From the NCBI GenBank assembly GCA_028274465.1, contig CM051458.1, positions 73,595,766-73,659,765 on the forward strand: a DNA stretch of 64,000 bases. Direction: 5' to 3'. Origin of the DNA: Plantago ovata. Lineage: Eukaryota; Streptophyta; Magnoliopsida; Lamiales; Plantaginaceae. The notes below the pieces were generated by a model. It did not search any database. It worked only from the letters and a program-made list of their open reading frames with translations, and was not told the origin of the DNA. Positions within the stretch are counted from its first letter, which is position 1. Every line of letters begins with the position of its first letter. Of the stretch, positions 20,107-29,510 are shown piece by piece. A program made the position numbers and the translations under genes.

Positions 20107-21429
20107 ATGGCATCAAGAAGATCCAAGAGATCAAGGGGAGAAGGGACCTCGAGTGCCCAGCAAACGGCCACACCCGGCGAGCATCGCCAATCGGGGAGGG
20201 CAAGGCAATTCGAAGCGAGTTTCCATGCCCACAAGCACACGTACATTTCGGAGAGGAGCATTCGCTTCACGGCTGGTGAGAGCCAGTTGGATGGTGCTAG
20301 AGAGCTCAACAAGCTCATTACTGGGCGAGGCTGGAAGTACTATGGCGAGGTCATGCCAAATTGGGACCAAGCAGTAGTGGAGGATTTCTACATTGCCTTC
20401 ACGGACTACAATGAACGGACCGGTGAGGTTCCCGTCCGCGGTGTTGGGGTCGAGTTTACTCCTTTGAGCATCACTAGCTTCATCATGCGATTGGATAGGC
20501 CACTGACGCGGGATCCAAACCGCCGGCCTGCAATCCACGAGAGATTTGATCCCGCGGAGCTCTATGTCTACGACCGGGAGTCTGATCACTACCCCATGGA
20601 GGTACTGAATGGCATTACCGTGGACGATTATGAATTGCCTGATGAGCCACCCCGGATTTTGCGCCACAACGATCTCACCTTCGAGGCAAGGATGATGTTG
20701 AAGTTCGTTCAAGCCAATCTGATCCCTAGCACACATGATTCCGAGGTTCAGTCCTATTACGGAGTCCTAGTCCATGCTCTCTTGCATGATTTGCCTCTCA
20801 CTCCTGGCGTTGTCATCTTCGAGGAATTCAAGCGCCGCCGTAATGCCAACCGGAAGCTTGCCTTTGGTAACTTGATCACGGCCATGTGCCAGGAGGCCGG
20901 AGTTCCCGACCTCGTACTGGACAAGAAGCCGAAGAAGTCCATCAACATTGATACATACAATGAGATGTACGGGACTTGGTGCGCTCAGCAAGGAGAACCC
21001 ATGCAACCGAGGGTTACGCGCCATGTGACACCTCCTCCACCTCCGCCTACGGCCGGCCAAGGAAGCTTCGACTTCTCGGGGTTCAACCAGATCTTGGTCG
21101 ATCAGTTTGGTAGCTTCCAAACCACCATGTTGGAGGCTCAGTCGACCCAGCTCACCGAGCAATTCCGGGGATTTGAGGAGCGCGAAGTCAGGAGGTGGGA
21201 GGACTTCCATGTGATGGAGGAGCAGCGTTGGGATGATTACCAGGGGCGTGTAGATCAGCGTTGGGAGGCCGCTCGAGCAGAGGACACTAGGCGTTGGAGA
21301 GCCCACCAGGAGGAGACGATGAACCGCTATGATGCCTTAGCTCGCCGAATTCCGGGGTACCCTTTCCATGATCAGACCGGTGGTAGTGGGAGTGACTTTC
21401 CTAACACCCCCTACGACCCCTACTCCTAG
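20107..21429 (+). CDS. A ORF2, plant retrotransposon accessory protein
   Basis: A 440-residue protein. I start it at ATG 20107 (MASRRSKRSRGEGTSS) because the frame upstream belongs to the predicted intron. The basic N-terminus suggests a nuclear signal. A helical central domain (ELNKLITGRGWKYYGEVMP, VEDFYIAFTDY, VRGVGVEFTPLSITSFIMRL, LTFEARMMLKFVQANLIPS, HALLHDLPLTPGVVIFEEF, FGNLITAMCQEAGVP) follows the pattern of the plant 'putative plant transposon protein' domain. A Pro-rich linker leads to a C-terminal helix with exact 11-residue repeats (RWEDFHVMEEQ, RWDDYQGRVDQ, RWEAARAEDTR, RWRAHQEETMN). The reading frame is intact. The function is unknown; it may be nuclear or particle-associated. A' carries an identical copy. 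Confidence 0.8.
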   Translation: MASRRSKRSRGEGTSSAQQTATPGEHRQSGRARQFEASFHAHKHTYISERSIRFTAGESQLDGARELNKLITGRGWKYYGEVMPNWDQAVVEDFYIAFTDYNERTGEVPVRGVGVEFTPLSITSFIMRLDRPLTRDPNRRPAIHERFDPAELYVYDRESDHYPMEVLNGITVDDYELPDEPPRILRHNDLTFEARMMLKFVQANLIPSTHDSEVQSYYGVLVHALLHDLPLTPGVVIFEEFKRRRNANRKLAFGNLITAMCQEAGVPDLVLDKKPKKSINIDTYNEMYGTWCAQQGEPMQPRVTRHVTPPPPPPTAGQGSFDFSGFNQILVDQFGSFQTTMLEAQSTQLTEQFRGFEEREVRRWEDFHVMEEQRWDDYQGRVDQRWEAARAEDTRRWRAHQEETMNRYDALARRIPGYPFHDQTGGSGSDFPNTPYDPYS

Positions 21430-21689
21430 AGACACCAGCCGACAGGGGCCACATTTCGGTAGTAGTATTTGTATATTATCGTTATTTGGCTCGTTACTAT
21501 TTTGTTATTGTTGGTGACTGAAACTCTTTCATTCGATTTGGTTGTATGATGCTATGACTTTGACTCTGTACTCTTTATTTGCTTTTGTAGTTGTGGCCTG
21601 TGTGCCTTTTGTCGTGATTAGTTTAGTTCTAGTTTTTGTCTGGTGCCTTAGGTGATTAAGATAGGAAAAACATCGAAAATCTGGAACCG

Positions 21690-21839
21690 CCAAGCAGCGA
21701 AGCGCTTGGAAAGGCCAAGCGGTCCGCTTCAAATTCCAGGAAGTTTTGCAACTTCCTGGAAATTCAAGCGGAGCGCCTGGAGCCTCCCAAGGCTCCGCTT
21801 GCCAAGCGAACCGCTTGGCTCCCGCCAAGGTCCGCTTGG
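21690..21839 (+). repeat. Palindrome array 3 of A
   Basis: CCAAGCG-NNN-CGCTTGG-type units surround a TTCCAGGAAGTT...AACTTCCTGGAA hairpin (about 21734-21765). The A' copy (38454-38604) is cleaner, with perfect units at 38454-38470, 38477-38493 and 38588-38604. The A copy has small deletions relative to it, as expected near a contig end. Confidence 0.8.
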
Positions 21840-22655
21840 CCCTGTACCCAGATTTTCCTCGTTTTTCCATTCTTCTCACCTTTGCGCACCCGTTTTCACT
21901 TGTTTCTTGAGTCCTTTCAGGTACTACTCATATATAGGAGATTGGACACGAACCTTATCTCAGGGAAGTGTACTTTCAATCCAATTTTTCCTTTTCTTTC
22001 AACTTTTCTTTGCTCGAGGACGAGCAAAAGTTTAGGTTTGGGGAGGGGGTATGGATTTTCAGTACTATATGCTTGTGTGGTTCGTACATGCCTGATTTTA
22101 CTCAAGTTCATGTGATTTGTCGTGTTTTTCAAATTTTTGCATGCATATCATCCCTAGATTAGTTGTTGCACGTTGTTGTGTGTGGAGTTTATTGCCAAGT
22201 CTTTTGAACTTTTTATTGAGTAGACTAAGTGTTTATGACCATTGATCATATGTTGCATCACTTTGCAAGTAGTTTGAGGCTTGTCTCGCTTGGTTGTCAC
22301 ATTCGCATGTGCACTAGTTAAGCTTAGTAGTCTCGACATACCTTGAGTGGTTTTCTCTGTGCGGTTCACGATGGCCTTATGAAATGATGCATGTTAGAGT
22401 CTATGGTTGTAACCCGTGTAATTATGTACGTAAGAGGCGACAGTTCTTCACCTCGATTAGAGATTGCCAAATGCTCTAGGAAGGAGGTAGTGTGAGGTGT
22501 GCGATTCCTTATTAAACCTATTCTATCGAATAGGTTTGGGGAGGGGGTTGCTTCGTTGATCTTGTTCTTTCGTCTTTGATCTTTGTAAAGTTCTCTTTTT
22601 CTTTTTCTTTTTTTGTTTTGTGTCCAACCTATTCTTCGAATAGGTTTGGGTGATG
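21840..22655 (+). other. A 3' untranslated region with internal purine tracts
   Basis: No gene is visible. TTTGGGGAGGGGG-type polypurine runs occur near 22035-22051 and at 22538-22547. The second follows a hairpin AAACCTATTC-TATC-GAATAGGTTT at 22514-22537. A further hairpin at 22625-22645 lies next to the gap. The true 3' end (purine run, PPT, LTR) is missing here but present in A'. Confidence 0.7.
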
Positions 22656-22755
22656 NNNNNNNNNNNNNNNNNNNNNNNNNNNNNNNNNNNNNNNNNNNNN
22701 NNNNNNNNNNNNNNNNNNNNNNNNNNNNNNNNNNNNNNNNNNNNNNNNNNNNNNN
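22656..22755. other. Assembly gap (100 N)
   Basis: Exactly 100 N, a conventional placeholder of unknown true length. Frames read through it are artificial. The flanks belong to different elements (A on the left, C on the right). Confidence 0.99.
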
Positions 22756-23292
22756 AGTCAGATTGTGTGGGAAGTATTTCTCCATGAAAGCTGAAAAAAC
22801 CTTTTCCCAAGTGTCCAGCGAGCCTGCTGGAAGAGAGCTCAGCCATGACTTGGCTCTGTCGCCAAGTCCCATAGCAAAAACCTTCATCCTCAGCTCATCC
22901 GTTGTTATGTCAGCTCCGGGTCGTGGGAGTTGGTTGACGAAATCATCGATATCGTGCAAGTACCCCATCACATCTTCCCTTGATAAGCCATAGAACCTCG
23001 GAAGTTGTTGGAATGCGTGGTTCTTGATCTCCAGATCTCGGGTTGCAGACGAAAGAACTATCGCCGGTCCCCTCATACGATCCTTGGTGGGTTGTACCCA
23101 TGCCTTCAGTGGTCTAGCTTCTGCCATTCAGTCGATTTCCTTGAATAGACTAATTAGAGATTCAGAGAAATCGATTTCCTCTATTTCCTCTAGTGCGCAC
23201 CTTTCAAGTAGTCGCCTTCTCTGGTGGTAGACTCTATCGATCTCAGCAATTGAATTAGCAAGCGGTGTTCCTAAAGAACGTGTATGCGGCAT
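22756..23292 (-). pseudogene. C gag, N-terminal part
   Basis: It begins MPHTRSLGTPLANSIAEIDR at 23292 and reads through the gag core (NHAFQQLPRFYGLSREDVMG, AKSWLSSLPAGSLDTWEKVF, FMEKYFPHNLT) into the N gap. An in-frame stop near 23127 replaces a Gly codon (GGA in D, TGA here). It is closely related to D gag. The first bases after the gap look error-rich (AGTCAGATTGTGTGGG against the expected TAGTCAAGGTGTGAGGG). Confidence 0.85.
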
Positions 23293-23458
23293 ACACTATC
23301 TGTGACAGACTAGGTAAAGAGATTAGAAACAAACTAGGAAAGCAGAGAGAGATTAAAAAGGAAAACTAAAACTAAAAGAATTAGGAATCTAAAGCTGTAA
23401 ATATAAACAAATTAAATAGAAAAAAAAAGGAGTATAGTCCCCGACAACAGCGCCAATT

Positions 23459-24733
23459 TGATGAACGCGAGTTTGTCAGTCCCGGTTCAGTCAAATAAAT
23501 TTGTTATTAGCCAAAGGCAATCCACAACTACAATGAAAACCGTAGTGTAGTAGCAGAATGACTCGAGTGTCGTTCTCTCAGGACTATACTAGCTTTATCA
23601 AATCTAATTAAGAATATATAAAACAGCAGATAGAAAGCAATAGGGGTTTTCAAGCAGATAATGGAGGTTGGTGATAGTATGGTCCTTCTTAACATAATGG
23701 GTCGATAATCATGCATAAATTCCTCGGTCTTGCAAACAGATCTTTGAATGAATCTTGGGTCCTGTTGCAAGTATTAAGCACTACGAAGATAATATGGGTC
23801 TGACTTGTCAACAACTAACGTCCTATTGTGTTCCGTAATTATTCAACACTACGAAGATAATCTAGTCTGATTCGCCGACAAGTGTCCAAGTGTGCATAAT
23901 GATCAATACAACATACGAGAATTTTGGTGTTCAACTCATCAACGAAATAAAGCGATGACACGGAGTATAATGCGCGATACAGCCATTAGCATGATTATCT
24001 TCCCTCGCTAAGAATTCACATACTACCACCAACGATAAATTTAGCTACTCATAGGCATGCAATCAATAGCAATCATAGAAGAAAACATATTGAAAGAATA
24101 TAAAATAAGTAGATAAAAGTTGTAAGATACAAAGTTACCGAAGGTTGTCAATCTCCGGATGATTGTGGTCCTATGAGCTCCAATCTGCTACGAAAAAGTA
24201 TCCCCTAAGCTATGGAACTCCCAGGACAGGCCCCGGGAAGTTCCTCCCTAAAACTATAGAGAGAGGTGAGAAAGTAGGCTTGGAAAGATATAATTTTCGG
24301 AGAGAAAACTCGCAACTATATATAGGCCCCGAAAATCTTCTGGGGCGGTTCGCCCGAGAGCTGGGGCGGTTCGCCCCCCAGTATTTTGCGGAATTTCCGT
24401 GTTTTTCAATGCGGATTTGGATTTCTTCACCTTTTCGGACTCGGTTTTAGACTTCTAATGGCCTTCTAACCTCCAGGTTCGACCCCTAGACTCCAAATCC
24501 TATCCGGAAACCTTCAGATACTCCAAATAGGCTTTTGGAACACCAATTCCTTGTAGACTTTAATATAATTGCCCGTAAATCTCCGAATTTCAACCAAAAC
24601 CTGTAAAATAAAATCTAAAGGGAAACGTGACACTATTCTAATAAAATGTACTAAAATATAGCTAAATTATCATAGAGGATAGCTAAATTAGGTGAAAAAG
24701 ACTCAAATGAAAGTGTAAAATACACATTCATCA
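23459..24733 (-). mobile_element. C 5' LTR with primer site
   Basis: A 1275-bp LTR, TGATGAACGCG...ACATTCATCA on the plus strand. The primer site TGGCGCTGTTGTCGGGG (minus strand, 23439-23455) and gag lie to its left, so this is the 5' LTR of a minus-strand element. CTATATATAG near 24315 is a TATA box, with GGGGCGGTTCGCCC palindromes upstream in the sense of transcription (24343-24380). Right of 24733 the protease region of D begins abruptly, so C is inserted in D. The predicted TSD GGAGG (24734-24738) cannot be confirmed because the other end is missing. Confidence 0.87.
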
Positions 24734-26292
24734 GGAGGTTCTTCCTTCTTCCAACACTCGCACTTAGCAACCTTCTTGATGGTGATTTCGACAGGTAGAC
24801 CACCCACCATGGTAATGGACATTGACTTCTCAGTGTTGCTAGGCAGCTTGCCTTGTTCCCTACTTGCTCCTCGGTCGATCAACTATTGCATCTTTTGTTG
24901 GGCAAGCCTAGTGCTCTCTTCCAACCTATCAAGTCTCGCTCTAGTCTTCTCAGAATCTTCTTCATAACGTTTGAGAAAACTTTGGGTGTGATCAACCATC
25001 TTTTGCAAGTTCTCCATCAGTTGAGCCGACTTCGACTTCGGTTGCTCTTTCGGAGCGGGGTTTTCGCAGTGGTCATTACCATAGTTAAGCCTACTACGGT
25101 CTTGGTTAGGGCCATAAGTTTGGCTAGCCGGTGCATATCCAAGATTGTTTCGGAATCCTCTTCTCCAAAATCCACCTCGAGGATTCCTACCATCTTGTCC
25201 GTAGCTAGCTTCTTGAGTACCAAACTCCGTAGCAAAGGCTTCCTCTTCGCCTCCTTGAGCCCAGTTGCCATCATCATACGCAAGCTCCGATCTACACATA
25301 TGAGCCCCATGTCCATAGTTCTTGCATATTCGGCAAACTTCGTTCGAAACAGTTGTTCCAGTGGCGCTCTTGAGGACTTGCTTCAATTCGTTGGTAAAGC
25401 ACTCGAATTGATCCCCATTCCCCCTATACATAGGGGCTTCTTGAGTCGGTGGAGTTTCAGGTCCACGTCTCCTAACCATTGCCCTTGGGTCCTTGAACTG
25501 CGAACCCTTAGCAAGCCTTTCGAAAACTGCCCAGACGGCTTCTGCGGTTTCTTCCCAAATATTGCCTCGGCATTGGAAATCCACCACTTGTTGGTTCTCG
25601 AAGGTTAGTCCATTGTAGAAGTGTTGGACTAGGTCAGAAAGCTCAAAACCATGGTGAGGGCACTTGTTCGTGAGATCTTGGAACCTCTCAAACGCGGTGT
25701 AGATGGTCTCATCATAGTCCTGTTTGAATCCAGTGATTTGCGCCTTTAGTGCGGTAGTCAAGGTGTGAGGGAAGTATTTTTCCATGAAAGCTGAAAAAAC
25801 TTTCTCCCAAGTGTCCAGCGAGCCTTCTGGTAGAGAACTCAACCATGACTTGGCTCTGTCGCCAAGCCCCATAGCAAAAACCTTAATCCGCAACTCATCC
25901 GTTGTTATTTCAGCTCCGGGTCATGGGAGTTGGTTAACGAAATCATCGATATCGTGCAAGTACCCCATCACATCTTCCCTTGAAAAGCCATAGAACCTCG
26001 GAAGTTGTTGGAATGCGTGGTTCTTAATTTCCAGATCTCGAGTTGCAGACGAAAGAACAATCGCCGGCCCCCTCATACGATCCTTGGAGGGTTGAACCCA
26101 TGCTTTCAGTGGTCTAGCTTCTGCCATTCCGTCGATTTCCTTGAAAAGACTGTGTAGAGATTCAGAGAAATCGGTATCCTCTATTTCCTCTAGTTCACGC
26201 CTTTGAAGTAGTCGCCTTCTTCGGTGGTAGACTCTGTCGATATCAGCAATTGAATCAGCAAGCGGTGTTCCTCTAGATCGTGTATGTGGCAT
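24734..26292 (-). pseudogene. D gag-protease, cut by C
   Basis: It starts MPHTRSRGTPLADSIADIDR at 26292. The gag core and zinc knuckle CRICKNYGHGAHMC are present. It is one reading frame broken by two nonsense changes: at about 25920 (CGA to TGA, a CpG transition relative to C) and at about 24883 (a Glu codon to TAG before LIDRGAS). It continues to the protease approach (LPVEITIKKVAKCECWKKEE) and stops where C inserted at 24733. The catalytic DTG region is not in this contig. It is very similar to B gag. The 5-bp duplication at the right end of D links it to F. Confidence 0.87.
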
Positions 26293-26417
26293 ACACTATC
26301 TGTAACAGACTTGGAAAGCAGTATCAGATAGAGATTAAAAAGGAAAACTAAAACTAATAGAATTAGGAATTGAATGCTGAAAATATAAACAAATTAAACA
26401 GAAAAAAGGAGTATAGT

Positions 26418-26434
26418 CCCCAGCAACGGCGCCA
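26418..26434 (-). other. D primer binding site
   Basis: The minus strand reads TGGCGCCGTTGCTGGGG, 3 nt from the LTR; tRNA-Asp type with one transition relative to A. Confidence 0.88.
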
Positions 26435-26437
26435 ATT

Positions 26438-27667
26438 TGATGAACGCGCTGGATGTCGTGTTCCAACGCGAATCAAATAAATTTGTTATTTAGCCAAAGG
26501 CAATTCACAACTACAACGAAAACCGTAGTGTAGCAGTAGAATGACCTCGAGTGTCGATCTCTAAGGACTATAACTAGCTTTATCTAATCTAATTTAGAAA
26601 ATAAAGACAACAGACGATATAGCAAAGGTTTTTCTTAACAGATAATGGAGATTGGTGATAGTATGGTCCTTCAAAGCATAACGGGTTAATAATCATGCGT
26701 AAATTCCTCGGTTTTGCATGGAGATCTTTGATCAATGAATTGTCCTGTTGTAATTATCAAACACTACGAAGATATAGATATAGATGGGTCAAAGACCAAT
26801 GAATTGTCCAGTTGTGTGCAATAATTAATCAACAATACGAAAATAGAGATTTAGATGATCAAAGAAATAAAGCAATAACACGGAGTATAATGCGCGATAT
26901 AGCCATTAGCATAATTATCAACCCTTCGCTAAGAATTCACATACTATCACCAACGATAAGTTTAGCTACTCATAGTTGTCATGCAATCAACAGAAATCAT
27001 AGAAGAAAACATGTTGAAAGATATATAAAAATAAGTAGAAAAACTGTAAGATACAATGTTAGCGAAGGTTGTCAGTCTCCGAAGAATCGCGATCTTACAA
27101 GCTCCAAACTGCTATAAAAAAGTATCTCCTAAGCTACGAACCCCCAGAACAGGCTCTGGGAAGTTCCTACCTAAAACTACAGAGAAAGGTGAGAGAATAG
27201 TTCTGGAAAAGTATGAAAAACGGAGAAAAACTGAGCAACTATATATAGGCCTCGAAATAGTGTGGGGCGAAGGGCCCCACACACCGGGCGAGTCGTCGCC
27301 CCACATCCCGGGCGATTCGCCCGGGAGTTTTTTTGTGAATTTACGCGTTTTTGGATTTCTTCCCCTTTTCGGACTCGGTTTCTGACTTCTAGTGGCCTTC
27401 TAACCTCCAGATTGGACCCCTAGACTTCAAATCCTATCCGGAAACCTTCAGATACTACAATTAGGCTTCTGGAACACCAATTCCTTGTCAACTTCAATAT
27501 AATTGTCCGAAAATCCTCGTTTTTCAACCAAAACCTGTAAAATAAAAAGTAAAGGGAAACGTGACACTATTCTAATAAAATGCACTAAAATATAGCTAAT
27601 TTAACATAGAGGATAGCTAAAATAGGTGAAAAAGACTCGAATGAAAGTGTAAAATACACATTCATCA
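26438..27667 (-). mobile_element. D 5' LTR
   Basis: A 1230-bp LTR closely similar to the F LTR (56486-57726) in the opposite orientation. The TATA box CTATATATAG lies near 27239-27248. Upstream of it in the sense of transcription are palindromes including CCCGGGCGATTCGCCCGGG (27307-27325). The base pairs beyond its right end (27668-27672, TCAAC) are the reverse complement of GTTGA, which follows the F LTR. Confidence 0.9.
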
Positions 27668-27822
27668 TCAACCATTCACGTTATTTAATTGATCATACTA
27701 AAATTTACGTACCTAAAATAATTTCCATACACTACTATATAATCGATGTAATCGAGTTCATTTCATTCACTTTTGTCTCTCATCGTTAAAACTCAATCCA
27801 GTTCTCTAACATTCAATCAAAC

Positions 27823-29460
27823 ATGAACCCTATTTCTCTCAAAGAACTCAAAAAGGATCTCGATTGCATTAGCCACTTTACTGTTACGGTTAAGGTTCTT
27901 AAGATATGGACATTTACTGACACGACAAAAAAGCCAATTGGTATCGAAGCTATCTTGGTTGACAATGAGGTAATTGAACCATTCTAATTTTTCTTTAGTT
28001 TTGAATATCTGTCGTGATGATAATTAGATGATCTGATTACCTTTTATTTTTCTTTAGGGAACTGTTATCCATGCTACTTCTACGAGAAGAATGATCAAAC
28101 AGCTACTTAAGAAGATGCATGAGGATGAAACTATTCGAATCTCCAATTTCGATTTGGAAGATTATCCACCTGTTAAATACCAGAAAGCACGTGTTAATCA
28201 CCCTTGCAAGATGATTTTGATCTATGGATGTGAGGTTACTCTGTGCAGGCCAACATTTATACATTGTCACCAATGGAATACGGTTGGTTCCTTTTAATGA
28301 GATTGTTGCGGCAGATCTAGCTTTCTTCATTGGTATGTTACGTGTCCATTTTATTTTTGATATTTTGTATTAGATTAGAGATTGTATGATATAGGTTAAA
28401 TTTAATTATACGTTCAATGTTTTTGGTATATGATATATATTATGGGGCAAGTAACCAACATGGGTGAAGTGAGCTATGTTGAAAAGCAACGTGCTAAGAA
28501 AATGGATATTGAGATTCGTGACGATAGGTAATAAAATTTTTATGCTCTATCTCTATATGATTATAGGAATTATAATGTTGATTATATGTGATATATGTTT
28601 ATTTTTCTTATTGAAGCCTTATTTAGTTAATTAATTTCATTTTATTTATTATTTCATATACATAGCAATCGAACGCTAAAGGTTGTTGTTTGAGAGTCTC
28701 CTGTTGACAAGATCATAGAGCTAATTCCCGAAACTGGAAACGTTGAGAATGGTTGTATTATACTTATCCAGTTTGCTCTTAAATCTAATTGGATGGGTAA
28801 GATATGTTTTTCTTAATTATTTATAATGTTTTTGCCTTACCTTTTAATTTCGATTATATAGACTTTGTCCATGCAAAGTGAGCCTTAAAATTTTGAGTCT
28901 ACGATTATTATTTTGTGCTCAGATTTGCGTGTTCAAACTGCTTATCATGCTACTAAGCTATATATCAACAAAGAGATGCCTGAGTTCGAAGAGTTCAATA
29001 TCAAATACGTATTATATGATTAGTATATTTCTTATTCATTTCATTTGAGGTAATTATATTAGAAATAGCCACTGCTTATATGTGTAAAATTATATTGTAT
29101 AGAAAAAAGGATAATGGAAATGGTTCGGTCACGTTCGTGACTGCTGATGCTAGGAGACAAAATCCGGAAGAATGGCTCAACATGGAAACACATAGAACTC
29201 CAAAACAGATCAAAGATGCTAGAAATGTATGTATTTTATAATTTTTTCATTTTATTATTGTTATTTATAAGTATTTTATTATGATCAAATGTTTTTGAAT
29301 GTCATAGGTTGGTTCCTTCATCATGTATGTGACCTTTGATAAGGTTGATGAGAATTCACCTTGATTCTACATGGGTTGTGGAAAGTGCGGTGGAAACGTA
29401 AAGAAAGCTGAAGTTGGTGATCCATGTAGCAACACATAATTTGTTGGAGCTTCTATACCA
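27823..29460 (+). pseudogene. Replication protein A 70 kDa-like gene, broken
   Basis: RPA70 binds single-stranded DNA during replication and repair. Exon 1 (27823-27969) reads MNPISLKELKKDLDCISHFT and ends at GAG|GTAATT. Exon 2 starts at 28058 (GTVIHATSTRRMIKQLL) and carries IRLVPFNEIVAADLAFFIG in a shifted frame. Later exons read GQVTNMGEVSYVEKQRAKK, then SNRTLKVVV, stop, ESPVDKIIE, then LRVQTAYHATKLYINKEMPE, then KDNGNGSVTFVTADARRQNP, and end in FYMGCGKCGGNVKKAEVGDP, the start of the C-terminal zinc finger. These are OB-fold repeats plus zinc ribbon as in plant RPA70-like genes. A frameshift, two stops and the T2 LTR insertion at 29511 make it a pseudogene. Such genes are often multiplied by Helitrons, but I see no Helitron ends. 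Confidence 0.75.
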
Positions 29461-29510
29461 TCTCTTAACCCTAAGTAAGTTTGTTTTTCGCTATTTTCAT
29501 ATATTATTCA

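Larger units (their letters stand above)
15133..22655 (+). mobile_element. A: non-autonomous gypsy element, 5' LTR to purine-rich tail
   Basis: It contains 5' LTR (15133-16535), tRNA-Asp primer site, an intact gag-pro frame, a hairpin, palindrome arrays and an intact ORF2, and runs into the N gap before its 3' LTR. No RT, RNase H or integrase is present between 18919 and 20107 or after ORF2. It is flanked on the left by CCAGA. It is the best-preserved non-autonomous element in the window. The reverse complement of 37627-42853 repeats its 17426-22655 part almost exactly. Confidence 0.9.

Noticed and set aside
20131-20736. 201-residue frame opposite to ORF2 (also at 39556-40161), and a 179-residue one opposite its C-terminal half
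   Set aside because: Mirror frames of a GC-rich real coding region; no recognisable domain and no start context.
22366-23127. Open frames running through the N stretches at 22656-22755 and 42854-42953
   Set aside because: The N block has arbitrary length and the flanks are different elements; the fusion proteins are artefacts.
27823-29510. Helitron carrying the RPA-like gene
   Set aside because: No Rep/helicase sequence and no TC...CTRR ends with hairpin could be identified in the available flanks.
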